From positions 7,861,473 to 7,925,472 of the forward strand of contig OW203724.1 of NCBI GenBank assembly GCA_934045075.1: a stretch of DNA of 64,000 bases. Direction: 5' to 3'. The notes under the pieces were generated by a model. The model searched no databases. It saw only the letters and a list, made by a program, of their open reading frames with translations, and was not told where the DNA came from. Shown in pieces: positions 45,040-55,415 of the stretch (position 1 is the first letter of the stretch; each line of letters starts with the position of its first letter). This DNA comes from Yponomeuta sedellus (lineage: Eukaryota; Arthropoda; Insecta; Lepidoptera; Yponomeutidae). A program made the translations under genes and the position numbers.

Positions 45040-45642
45040 TCTATAATATAAAAATGGATCGCTGAATGTGTTGGTAAGCGCAAATCTCGAGAGCAGCTGA
45101 ACCGATTTCGCTAATTCTTGTTTTAGAATATTCTTTGAAGTAGGTACGAGGATGGTTCTTACGGAGAGAAAAAAAAGAGAACCGACTGCTAGGCGGTACG
45201 AAGTTCGCTGGGTCAGCTAGTTCTAGATATAAACAGTTAAGAGCCTCCCTCGAGGCGCATTTCACAAAATCGTAGTTTAGTTTTTATTTACAAACGACCT
45301 GTAGGATCATCATCATCATCATCATAATCAGCCGGTGTCAGTCCTCTATAATATAAAAATGGATCGCTGAATGTGTTGGTAAGCGCAAATCTCGAGAGCA
45401 GCTGAACCGATTTCGCTAATTCTTTTTTTAGAATATTCTTTGAAGTACGAGGATGGTTCTTACGGAGAGAAAAAAAAGAGAATCGACTGCTAGGCGGTAC
45501 GAAGTTCGCTGGGTCAGCTAGTTCTAGATATAAACAGTTAAGAGCCTCCCTCGAGGCGCATTTCACAAAATCGTAGTTTAGTTTTTATTTACAAACGACC
45601 TGTAGGATCATCATCATCATCATAATCAGCCGGTGTCAGTCC
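45040..45642 (+). mobile_element. tandemly duplicated Helitron plus flank
   Basis: Unit 1 is 45040-45344 and unit 2 is 45345-45642. Each holds a family 1 Helitron (45040-45220 and 45345-45521, TC to CTAG) followed by the same roughly 120-bp non-Helitron flank (from TTCTAGATATAAACAG to GGTGTCAGTCC). The second unit begins exactly at the Helitron's TC. Differences between units are few (a GTAG insertion, single bases, ATC-repeat length). Confidence 0.85.
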
Positions 45643-45649
45643 ACTGCTG

Positions 45650-45870
45650 GACATATTTTTATTTATATACTATTATTTTATTATATACGTTTAGTCTATT
45701 ATATGTGTAAGTATATAATAATGTGGATGGTTGTCTTTTTCCTTTTTTTTTTGCACGCCTGCCAAGTTTTCGTTCTACCTTCTGCGGTTGACTGGTAGAA
45801 AATGCTTATGGCATTAAGTTCGCCGCATTATACAATTTTATGGTGCAATAAAGTATTAATAATAATAATA
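45650..45870 (+). mobile_element. LINE 3' end with (ATA)n tail
   Basis: Contains GGTTGACTGGTAGAAAATGC and TGGTGCAATAAAGTATTAAT followed by AAT repeats. Diverged relative of the other plus-strand LINE ends. Confidence 0.65.
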
Positions 45871-45985
45871 ATAGACCTTTCCGAAGACACGCCACTGAGC
45901 CCGATCTTCGGCTCTCCTCATCCAGTCACTGCCCACCGCTTTGCGAATGTCCTCGCTCCACATGGTCACGGGGTCCCACAAACGT
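45871..45985 (-). pseudogene. RTE-like LINE C-terminus
   Basis: The minus strand reads MWSEDIRKAVGSDWMRRAED then RAQWR, the typical end of RTE-type LINE proteins, running into an ATT-repeat tail shared with the LINE end just before it. Confidence 0.75.
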
Positions 45986-46497
45986 AGCGTCCTACGCTAC
46001 GTTTGCAATGAACCTTTTCCAGTGTGTTTAAAGGAGTCAAGGCGAGGTTTGATCTCATAAGAAATGATAGCTTCATAAGACTTTTAATAGAAAGTATTCT
46101 CAAGCCATCTTTTAGAAAAAAATATTACCAATTCTTATCGCGATTAAACATAAATTTGTGTCCTTTGAACGTATTGGCAAAGTTTCATTTAAGTTGTTTG
46201 TAAAATCCAAAAGAAGTTTGTATGTATATTGCTCTTTTAGTTGCCACTTATGCCTATTCTGTATGTTATTCATTGTTTTACACACGAGTAAAGTAAAATA
46301 ATGAAATAAATAGATTTTGTTGAAAGTTAATCTGTGCTTATCGGGCAGTTAAAACTTCCTTTACGTTGTGGTGGGGTTTTAGCTGAAATGATACAAAGAT
46401 TTCACAAGGCACTTTAGGGTGCTAAATAGCGCCACCAATGGAATAAAAATCGTAACTTTTTTTATAAAACGTTATTTTTTAAAAAGTAAACATCAAA

Positions 46498-46854
46498 CTT
46501 GTTGCGTTGGTTTGGACATGTGGAGAGGATGAAGGAAGAAAGAATACAATGTATGTGCTTGTATGTAAATGTTATGTTATGTTATGTTTATTAAAGATTG
46601 ACGAAACTAATATATATTGCGAATGTGAGTGGAAGGGCTGGTAACGGACGTCCCAGGTGGACATACATCGACCAAATAGGGGATGTATTAGCGAAGAGGA
46701 TGATAAAAAGTACGCCGGAACCGGCGTGCGTGTATGTAACGACTTATGAACGTTGATGAAGCGAAGTTGATCTGTCAGGATCGTGGCAAGTGGCAGTCCC
46801 TGGTCTCTGCCTACCCTTCTGGGATACAGGCATGAGGTTACGTATGTAAGTATA
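46498..46854 (+). mobile_element. 5'-truncated LINE insertion
   Basis: Flanked by TAAACATCAAA on both sides (46487-46497 and 46855-46865), an 11-bp target duplication. It carries LLRWFGHVERMKEER, then the DRGKWQSLVSAYPSGIQA end and TGA. A (TTATG)n-rich stretch at about 46545-46600 breaks the frame. The tail is GTATGTAAGTATA, not poly(A). Confidence 0.82.
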
Positions 46855-46885
46855 TAAACATCAAAATCTTAATATCTGTGACAAC

Positions 46886-47154
46886 TGTAGGAGATATTGT
46901 TGTGTTCTGTTGAACCATAGGCACTGTACTGAAGCACTAAAAGATGCAGGTTGACTTTTTAACACTTTTTATTCCGGATTCGAGCTTACAAAGTTTTGTC
47001 TTGATTTTATACTAATTTAACGAACGAGAGCACACTTGTACGAAGCCATGTTGAAAGGGAAGAGAGCGAGAGAGACATAGTCTGCGTTAAGGAGACGGAC
47101 GATCTCTGTAACTGCGTTCCGAATTAAAGAAACATAATTTAGTAATACTAAACA
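46886..47154. mobile_element. possible solo LTR
   Basis: 269 bp starting TGTAGG and ending AACA, inside the foldback MITE and flanked by ACAAC and ACAAT (5-bp target site with one change). It contains no coding sequence. The TG...CA ends fit an LTR left by recombination; the family is unknown. Confidence 0.5.
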
Positions 47155-47408
47155 ACAATTATATTTAGAATCTACAGTCTAGAACCTAGGATTAGCAACC
47201 TACTGAAAACGGCCCTTTTAGTACCCCAAAGCGTTTAGCACCCCAATAAACTTTGCATCTACGTAAAAATATGACTTACAGAGTCCAGTAGCACCCTCAC
47301 TCACATTAGGTGGGTAAAGGTGCTATGCGAAGGGCTTGGACCTTGTATTTAGCTACTCGTAGCTTGATAAATAAATAATCATAATCTTCTATAATATTCA
47401 TAGGCTTT

Positions 47409-47575
47409 GACGGCCTCGGTGGCGCAGCGGTTTGGCACGCTGACTGTAAAACCGAAGGTCTCGGGTTCAATCCTCGGCCGGGTCAAACTAGGAAACGAAC
47501 TTTTCTAGTTGGTCTCGGGTCTTGGATGTTATCTATGTATTTATTGTATTAAATCTATCGTCGAGTTAGCACCTA
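47409..47575 (+). mobile_element. tRNA-derived SINE
   Basis: Well-preserved head (GGTGGCGCAGCGGTTTGGCA, then GGTCTCGGGTTCAATCC) and tail ending TATTGTATTAAATCTATCG. Inverted copies lie at 21303-21600 and 51045-51160. Confidence 0.82.
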
Positions 47576-47651
47576 TAATATAAGTCATTTAGTTGTACTT
47601 AGTAAAGGACTAACGAGATCTGTGTAATATGTCCATGAATATTTATTTATT

Positions 47652-47822
47652 TAATATAAAAATGAATCGCAGAATGGGTTGGTAAGCGCAAATCTCGAGA
47701 GCAGCTGCTAATTTTGCTAATTCTTTTTTTACAATATTCCTTGAAGTACGAGGATGGTTCTTACGGGGAGATTTTTTTTATAATCTACTGTTAGGCGGTA
47801 CGAAGTTCGCTGGGTCAGCTAG
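47652..47822 (+). mobile_element. Helitron-like element, family 1, 5' truncated
   Basis: Lacks the TC start but keeps the ATGAATCGC region and the GCTGGGTCAGCTAG end. A LINE 3' end (47823-47915, minus) abuts it directly. Confidence 0.72.
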
Positions 47823-47915
47823 TTGTACATAAAAATGGAAATTACACAGATATTTCTTAACCTAAGAGTACAGACTGCGGACTTATCACTAAAAGTGATA
47901 TCTTCCAGACAATGG
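47823..47915 (-). mobile_element. LINE 3' end fragment
   Basis: TTGTACATAAAAATGGAAAT and GGACTTATCACTAAAAGTG match 14256-14430. Its outermost end was lost at the junction with the Helitron. Confidence 0.65.
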
Positions 47916-48107
47916 GCTTTTTATGTCATTTTTTTATTTTTATTTACTGTTCATTGCTTACCCTGTTTTTGGATGTGATATTCACGTTTTTGTGGCACAA
48001 CGAAAACATTTAAACTATTTTTATTGTAACTTTGATCTAAAAGAAACAGTAGCAAGACCTAAAGGTTTTCCTTTCCCTTCAGTTTCCCGAAATCAACTCT
48101 TTAATTT

Positions 48108-48340
48108 AAAAACCTATTTAGAGGCTAAAAAATTCACCCATGCCGGGATTCGAACCCGCAACCTCTGGCTATCCGTGCCAGCCATCTCACACTGACACAT
48201 ATCATGTCACATATCTGGCACGGATAGCCAGAGGTTGCGGGTTCGAATCCAGGCATGGGTGAAATTGTTAGCCTCTAAATAGGTTTTTAAATTTGTTCCT
48301 TAGCACGGGTTAGTGCATTAAAAATAAAAATAGTATAACT
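48108..48340. mobile_element. tRNA-bearing repeat in foldback form
   Basis: A minus-strand tail and head (48108-48182) are followed after about 35 bp by their inverted counterparts (48216-48340). The arms are about 75 bp with few mismatches. Confidence 0.82.
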
Positions 48341-49124
48341 CTTTAATTACCAAGAAATAGGCACAGAGCTCGTGGATTGAAATCCTTCGTCACAAAGTAT
48401 AACAAGAGTAATAAGAATAACACCAACTGAGTGTTATTCTGGCTTTTATACCTACTCGTATATCGAAAGCAGCCACCGCAATCCAAACTTCGCTCACTCA
48501 CAAAAACTTCACAAAAAATTCGCGCGACACGTTTGACACGGTCGAAAATCTACAAGGAAAGAAATTCTTGTTGCATAAAACTTTTTACGCAATCCCCTTT
48601 TTGAGTCAGTGTTTAACTTTCTATAATTAACCCTTCAAATACAGTCCACTCTAGTTGTTACCCGTTAAGCTACCGATTTAAAAACATTGCTTTTGTCTGT
48701 CTTTGGTTTGAGTTAAAAAAAATCCAATTCGCAATCACGCAGTATTATTTTACAAGGCCACAAAACCAATAAAACTAATAAATAACTAAACAGTCAGTAT
48801 TTGTCGAAAGAAACTTGTTCCTGTGTAACTGCAGATTCCCTTTGTAGTTACACTCAATCTATTCGAGACATTTAAATAGCGCTTAAGCTTTCTCGTAAAA
48901 AGAGGAAATGAACAGATTTCATCGACAAATTGGAAATGTTGGGGGTAACTTGTGTTAAAGTAATTTCCGAGAGTGTTCAACTTTTTCTGCACAGGGCGTG
49001 CTTGGAAGCGTTATCATCTCTCTATTGGAGCACACGCCTGCTTTGTTGTGCACTCTTATCCAGGCATGGGTAGTAAGATTTTCTTCGGTGTTTGACATTA
49101 TTTCAAAGTGATAAGGTAAGGGCA

Positions 49125-49305
49125 GTATCGGAGGGGTGGCCAAGGGAGGGAAGGAGGTTGCTAGGCAGACCACCGAAACGATGGTCAGACGACATCGTAA
49201 GGGTTGCGGGTCAGAGATGGATCAGGTTAGCACAGGACCGTGAGGAATGGCGCAATAAAAAGGAGACCTATGCCCAGCAGTGGGTTGATGTTGGCTGATT
49301 ATAGA
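49125..49305 (+). pseudogene. RTE-like LINE C-terminus
   Basis: GRPPKRWSDDIVRVAGQRWI followed by RLAQDREEWRNKKETYAQQW and a stop near 49297 is the conserved end of RTE-type LINE proteins. A GATA-type tail follows. A broken relative is at 51165-51290 (SRWMRVAQDREA). Confidence 0.85.
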
Positions 49306-49343
49306 TATAGATAGATAAGGTTTAATTTAATACATAGATACAT

Positions 49344-49590
49344 ACATAACCTCACGCCTCCCATATCCATATTCTCTCGTATTCCAGAGGGGTAGGCAGA
49401 GACCAGGGACTGCCACTTGCCACGATCCTGACAGGTCACCTCCGCTTCACCAACGTTCATAAGTCGTTACATGAACGCACGCCTGTTCCGGGTACTTTTT
49501 TATCTTCCCCTTTGCTGATACATCCCCTTTTTGGTCGATGTTTGGCCGCTTGGGACGTCGCTTATCAGTTCTTCCACTCACATTCGCAGC
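49344..49590 (-). pseudogene. LINE C-terminal fragment
   Basis: Minus-strand copy of the 37730-38235 family (GATCGTGGCAAGTGGCAGTC and AACGACTTATGAACGTTG regions). Confidence 0.75.
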
Positions 49591-49628
49591 TGTTTAATTT
49601 AATATGGAATCTGTTACACCACGACCCG

Positions 49629-49980
49629 CTTTGGGACGCTAACGAGCGCTACCAATGGAAGAAAAATCATAACTTCTTTTATAATACGTTTTTTTTTCAA
49701 AATATAAGCACCAAAAATCTTAATAACTGTGATAACTATTTAGAACGTATAGCCTAGAATGTAGTATTAATATTAATCGAATTCCGCTAAAAACGGCCGT
49801 TTTTTGAGGAAATTGATTTAAGTCCTAGATTGTTAATGCTAGGTTCCAGACTAGGTTCTAAAAATAGTTGTCACAGTTGTTAAGATTTCTCATGTTCCCT
49901 TTTCGATAAAGACGTATTATAATACATTATGATTTTTATTCCATTGGTTGCGCTAGTTAGCGCCCCGAACCACCTTAAAG
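49629..49980. mobile_element. foldback MITE, uninterrupted copy
   Basis: About 350 bp with ACGAGCGCTACCAATGGAAG on the left and CCATTGGTTGCGCTAGTTAG on the right; inner blocks (ATAACT/AGTTGT, CCTAG) mirror each other. Confidence 0.75.
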
Positions 49981-50525
49981 GTTAACATAAAAGAGGCGAA
50001 GTGCGAGTTGAAGCCGCGCACGGACTTCTCTATAGGTGGTATAGAGTGGTGCATAACATGAAAAGTCACCGCAGGTTACCTTTACGGTTTTGTTGCAAAG
50101 TCGTCATTAACGTAACCGATTAGAGTACACACATGTAAATCTTGATGTGCTATCGGGTGAACACGTTTACTGGAAATTTGTGGCGTGCTTTGTAGGAGGG
50201 CTATATTCAGCAGTGGAGGACTACGAGCTGTTAGATTGACATATTTGCTAAGAGAATAGTTTTTTTTGAATTGATACCTATCCCATCTTTCTGGGTCGTT
50301 AGCGGGAATCCAATTAACCCTTCAGATTTCATTTTTGTACTAAAGATTGACACACTAGATGTGTACTCAGACTTACGTCCTTGGTTCGCGGTACAATCAA
50401 ACAAGTTTTGCCGCTTGTATGTAGGTATAAATTAATAATGTTTTTACGATAGAGGAAAAACCTTCGTGTGCTATTTGAATAAAAACCAGATACATAATGT
50501 GGTATATTAATTTAAACACAGTGTA

Positions 50526-50658
50526 AGGGCCGGTTTCTAAATTGAGAATTTTGCTGAATAAATACATAAGTAACGTTCTATTTTGAGAAATGCGATGAGA
50601 CAGCACTACAGTTAACTATTTACTTAGCGAAATTCTCAATTCAGGAACTGACCTTAAG
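50526..50658. mobile_element. MITE with GGGCC termini, copy 2
   Basis: GGGCCGGTTTCTAAATTGAG and AATTCTCAATTCAGGAACTG ends, and the same AAGTAACGTTCT core as 23233-23375. Confidence 0.72.
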
Positions 50659-50974
50659 CCGCATCCAAATCGGTCACGAGAAAGTAATAAAAACGAAGTA
50701 ACGAAGACATACATACGTAGTTTCAATATATTGCTTGCGTTTTCCTTTTGCAGCTGTCCATCAGACTCCAAATGTGCAGCCGTCCTATTTCTATCAAAAT
50801 AACTTCAATGTAAAAAGGACGGGAAAAAACTTGTGTCCTCGTAAAATTAGCAACACGCAACCCTTAGTGACAAACTCAAATAAAGGTCATATTCTACCAA
50901 AAGTAAAGTAAAGTTCATTAAAATAACTCTGGGCAGGCCGCCACCAGATAATTAAATAAATAATTAAACATTCA

Positions 50975-51160
50975 TGGACATATTACACAGATCTCGTTAG
51001 CCCTATACTAAGTACAACTGAATGGCTTGTGTTACAGGTGCTAACTCGACGATAGATTTAATACAATAAATACATAGATAACATCCAAGACCCGAGACAA
51101 ACTAGAAAAGTTCGTTTCCTAGTTTGACCCGACCGGGGATCAAACCCGAGACCTTCGGTC
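50975..51160 (-). mobile_element. tRNA-derived SINE
   Basis: Minus-strand copy of 47409-47575; tail from about 51045 and B box at about 51130-51150. The head is cut short by the RTE-like LINE fragment that follows. Confidence 0.7.
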
Positions 51161-51290
51161 TGGATGGTGATGGATGACTCCGTTACGGTGGCGGGGAGTC
51201 GCTGGATGCGGGTGGCACAAGACCGTGAAGCTTCACGGTCGGGGAAAACCACGAGAGAGGCCTATGTCCTGGCTGATGATAATGATGACA
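51161..51290 (+). pseudogene. RTE-like LINE C-terminus, broken
   Basis: MTPLRWRGVAGCGWHKTVK-like reading shows frame damage around a VAGSRWMRVAQDREA core. Abuts the preceding SINE. Confidence 0.6.
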
Positions 51291-51577
51291 ATGGAAATAA
51301 CTCGGGTACAGCAACGGTTGTTGCTGTTAATAATTAATTAATTTGCAAAAGAGGTGGCTAGACACAGTTCAATGCGGCATCGGCATGCGGCACTCGACAA
51401 ACTATTCGAGTTCAGTATCTTACCTAGTTGCATATTGCGGCTTATGAAGCTTACTTTGTGTTTTCCATGTTTGTGATGACCTTACCTGATTACCATAGCA
51501 CAGGGTATCCTAGTTTGGGATCGAGCAAGTGATTGTGTTGTGTGGAAGTTATTATTATTATTTATAAGAGAAAAAAT

Positions 51578-51718
51578 CAGAGGCCTTATCGGTGGCTTGA
51601 TAACCCGCCACTGTCTTACAATCCTCCACCAATCCGGACTTGGCCCCCGTGGTGGAGTAAGGCCTAACCTTCCTGCGATGCAGGAAGAGACCCGTGCCTC
51701 AACAGTAGGGACATGCAA
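51578..51718 (+). mobile_element. 5S-like SINE 3' part
   Basis: GGCCTTATCGGTGGCTTGAT through the GAGACCCGTGCCTCAACAG end. Followed at once by a 14-bp hairpin (TTTTCTCTTATCGT at 51732 and its complement at 51763). Confidence 0.75.
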
Positions 51719-52536
51719 GATTTTCATTTCATTTTCTCTTATCGTCATTAATTACATTAATAACGATAAGAGAAAAACAGTTATAATCCTGCCGTCATGG
51801 ACATTTTCATCCAATAGGCATCATAGTTGATTTATCAGTAAACTTGATTTATTCAATAACCCAGCACTTCCTTTTAGCCCTTTTTCATATTGATGGTTTG
51901 GTGGGATGCGGAAATTTCTCGCTACTACTTGACTTTACATCCCCTAAGTCCCTGTTTTCCAGGCTCGAGCTTCAAACAAAAGTAAACAAACCCCGAGTTT
52001 AATTCCCGTCGTCGCCCGGGCAATTTTACGGCTAATCAGCGGCGGTGTAGGCTCTACTTTATTTTGAATGCCTCCGCCTTCTGGGCAAGGAAGGCCCCTT
52101 TACTCCCGTCGCGACGTTTATTCGGTCAAAATTAAGGCCTCTAACACAATCACTTGCCCTAGTCCCAAACTATGATACCCTGTTTTATAATACCCGTTTA
52201 TTAAGCCGCTGTTTCTGCGCTACTTTGAATAAAACATGTTTATTTTATTTTGTTTCGATTCGTTTCATTTCCAAGTTTGTAATTGTTTGTTATTACAAAT
52301 TAGGCCTTTAAAAAGTATAACAGTCTTATTTATACGTAAATAGAAGATTCCTAGACACTCTTTGAATGCAGTTAAAGTCCTTTTTTATGAAAGATAATTT
52401 AAACTGCGTTTGAAACACTTCTCATTTCAGAGGAAGTGTGTTTTTAAAATACTGTCCTATTCGTTTACAAGGACACGTACCTACTTTTAAAGTGAAAATG
52501 CTTTGAAGAAAATTTCGAATTGAACTTTATTAATAA

Positions 52537-53237
52537 CTAGCTGACCCAGTGAACTTTGTACCGCCTAACATTCGATTTTTTAATATATTTTTAGGGTTCC
52601 GTACCTCAAAAAAAAAAACGGAACCCTTATAGGATCACTTTGTTGTCCGTCTGTCCGTCCGTCCATCCGTCTGTCAAGACCCTTTTTCTCAGGAACGCGT
52701 GGAGGTATGAAGCTGAAATTTATATCAATTACTCAGGTCTACTGTCCCTTGAAGCTGTGAAAAAATCAAACTTCTAAGCCAACGCAATCAAAAGATACAG
52801 CCGTTTATGCCGCAATTTTCGACACTTGCAAGGGAATCAAAACCTACAGAGTGCTTCCCGTGAACTCAGAATCTTGAAATTTGGTACGAAGCAACGTCTT
52901 ATAGCATAGATAAAGGAAAAATTACGAAAACCATAAATTTTTAGTTACATCACATAATATATTTTTTTTAAATAATTTTAAACTTACTACCCATTTCCTC
53001 ATAAACGCGTAGAGGTATTAAATTGAAATTCATACCAAATACTCAGGTCTATAATACAGGTTTGTACGGAACCCTCGGTGCGCGAGTCTGACTCGCACTT
53101 GGCCGGTTTTTTTTTCTGTTAAGAACCATCCTCGTACTTCAAGGAATATTCTAAAAAAAGAATTAGGGAAATCGGTTCAGCTGCTCTCGAGATTTGCGCT
53201 TACCAACACATTCAGCGATTCATGTTTATATTATAGA
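52537..53237 (-). mobile_element. Helitron-like element, family 1, with nested repeat
   Basis: The minus-strand element runs from GA at 53237 to CTAG at 52537. It is split by an insertion at about 52593-53116 that starts AGGGTTCCGTACC and ends CGCACTTGGCCGG, a repeat type I recall as common in moths, with inverted GGTTCCGT/ACGGAACCC blocks. Confidence 0.75.
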
Positions 53238-53329
53238 AGATAGATAATACAGCATGATTCTGCCTAGATCTTTAAGTTTCCTTTGCGTTTTTAAATAGTT
53301 TAATATAAAATATATGATTTTGTTTTTTT

Positions 53330-53580
53330 ACTGGCGCTAGTTGGTTCCCGGTAGCCCCTTAATTAGAAATTCAATAACGTTGAGAGTAAGAGGACTGACA
53401 GAGGGGATTTTGTCGCGCACTGAACTGAATTTATTTTCAGTCCTGCAGGGATATAAGCTGAAGGAAAGAGATAGAAGAAAACAAAATACTTGCAATACTA
53501 ACCCATCCGTACTGTTATGTTTTAAGTCTCTTATGTAATCCCTGGTGCACATGCAATAAAGAATATTCTATCTATCTAAC
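53330..53580 (+). mobile_element. LINE 3' end
   Basis: Ends CATGCAATAAAGAATATTC and (CTAT)n like 41055-41252. A 65-codon open frame on each strand is not conserved between copies. Confidence 0.6.
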
Positions 53581-53680
53581 CCTATCCAATTAAGTACCTT
53601 CAATACATTGTCCATTTAATATAGATCAATATGGCCCTTACATCATGTAATGTACATGAATATCATACTATCACATCACA

Positions 53681-53891
53681 TCACACTTATAATATTATAA
53701 AGGCAAATTTTGTGAGTGTGTATGTTTGTTACTCCTTCACGTATAAACGGCTGGAGCGATTTTAATAAAATTTGGTATGAAGTTAGCTGACACCCTGGAT
53801 TAACACATAGGCTTCGTGCCACTGCGGGGAAAATATCTTATTCCCATGGAAAAATCGATGAGCCGCGGGTAACACCGCGGGGCACAGCTAG
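53681..53891 (+). mobile_element. Helitron-like element, family 2, intact
   Basis: TCACACTTATAATATTATAA start, CTAG end before T, and a CCGCGG-GTAACA-CCGCGG hairpin about 10 bp before CTAG. 211 bp, non-coding. Confidence 0.82.
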
Positions 53892-54714
53892 TATAATAAT
53901 AATTTAGCTAAAATGTGCTTTCCGGTGCAAAGTATTACTAATATATAATTATTTTACCACTAAAATCCCTACTAAGTCGGTGCTTCTGACTGAGAGCTTC
54001 TGATAGAAAATAGTACATTACACAACTAGGGTGGTAATACAAAGAAAGGCCGAGATCGCAGAAGTTTGCGGCCCCAGCTGCAAGCGAGGGACGTATAAAT
54101 GCGATCGAGAGCTTTCTTTATTACCTCCCGTGTTGTGTACATCTTTTTATGTCTACAATTGGCCAGAAAGCGACTTTTTCCGTACGCGCAGCGTGCGGAA
54201 AAAGCCACTTTATTGCCAGGTGTGGCATAAAAATATTTACATAATACAATAGAAATAGAATTAGGTATTATCTTGACATTTTTGAATTTTATATTGTTTT
54301 ATTGTTATAATTGACGAAGCTTTATGCAAATTTAGAACCACATATAAAATTTAGAGTTACACAAATCTAAATTACACATGTGATTTTTTATCATAGATAT
54401 GGTATGTAGCTACGCACTCGTAAAATAACGGAAAAGTCTTGTAACAGTGTATTTTTTTTATATTATATGCAGCCTATAAACGTCGCTGTGCAGGACACAG
54501 TCCTTCTTTCTGAGAGAGAGAGAGAGAAAGAGAGAGTATGTGCGGTTTAAGAAGCGTGTTAAGTGCACTTTGTGCTAAAAGGGCTACTATAACGTAAGGG
54601 ATTATTTAGAAGACAATGATGTCTGGAATTGAGCCCAATTAAATGCATGAGTTCTATATTTTATAATAATTTTGTGAACTCTGTTAATTAAGGACTTTTA
54701 AAAGACTCTGTTCG

Positions 54715-54845
54715 GAGTTTTTTGTTTATTTTTTCTCCAAAATGATCCAGATTTTGAAACGGACACCTAGTTTGACTTGTAACGTTCATTGAGCCGCAGT
54801 TTCTGCTCTACTTTGAATAAAACCATTTTATTTCGCCAATTTCAA
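54715..54845 (-). repeat. interspersed repeat
   Basis: Inverted relative of 29150-29280 (TTTGAAACGGACACCTAG, TTGTAACGTTCATTGAGCCG); part of it also at 52195-52270. Class unknown. Confidence 0.6.
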
Positions 54846-54946
54846 GTTCTGTGGTATTTGAAGCTCGAGGTACAAAACTTAGTAAAGAATTAAGGTTGTT
54901 TAGTAGAGGGGCTGGTCAATAAAAATAACCAGGTATCTGTCTACAG

Positions 54947-55054
54947 GCGTACGTGGCGCTGGACTACATATCGGGCGTTCTCTACTACCTGTCCACGGCC
55001 ATCAACCCGATCCTCTACAATATAATGTCCAACAAGTTCCGAGAGGCTTTCAAG
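54947..55054 (+). CDS. PRXamide neuropeptide receptor, exon 3 (TM7)
   Basis: Encodes residues 319-354 (36 codons): TM7 and the start of helix 8, with LYYLSTAINPILYNIMSNKF. NPILY at 338-342 is the NPxxY motif; FREAFK closes the membrane-proximal tail. The acceptor is TATCTGTCTACAG ending at 54946 and the donor GTAAGT at 55055, both phase 0. The rest of the tail is missing. If the donor is not used, the frame continues for 24 codons to a TAG at 55127, which would give a short-tailed form. The true last exon may lie in 55.1-59.4 kb or beyond the window. Confidence 0.93.
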
Positions 55055-55415
55055 GTAAGTTGCGACTTAAAGACGCGACAACACCAATTCCCACTGATCG
55101 GAATTGCCTTCTTAGGATTTACCCAATAGGTATTGTAGCAAAGTCCTTTTTAAGGAGGATAATGTTTCTTTCACTAGCTAGCTATGAAGGACTATATCGT
55201 AAAGAAACCTGCATGTTTGGCTACGCATCAATTGACTTCTTTAGCATGGGCTAAGACTAAGCTGCCCGTATATCTAAGCTATGCTAAGCTGTCAGAGTGC
55301 TAGGCAAGAATACTCGTTTTAAAAACCGCAGCGTCCGAGTGGTCACTGCACCTATCTAGTATGAGTTGCCACTAGACACTGCATACCTAAATCATCACAT
55401 TAAATAGATGCAAAG

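Larger units (their letters stand above)
46406..47248. mobile_element. foldback MITE split by two later insertions
   Basis: Left part 46406-46497, middle 46866-46885, right part about 47160-47248, which together match the 49629-49980 copy. The first insertion is a LINE fragment and the second a possible solo LTR. Confidence 0.75.
40346..54946 (+). other. receptor intron 2
   Basis: 14,601 bp, GTACGTG to TCTGTCTACAG, phase 0. Transposable elements listed separately fill about half. The stretches 40346-40885, 41255-42005, 42245-43225, 43760-44730, 48345-49120, 49985-50520, 51780-52140 and 53895-54710 show nothing recognisable. Confidence 0.85.
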
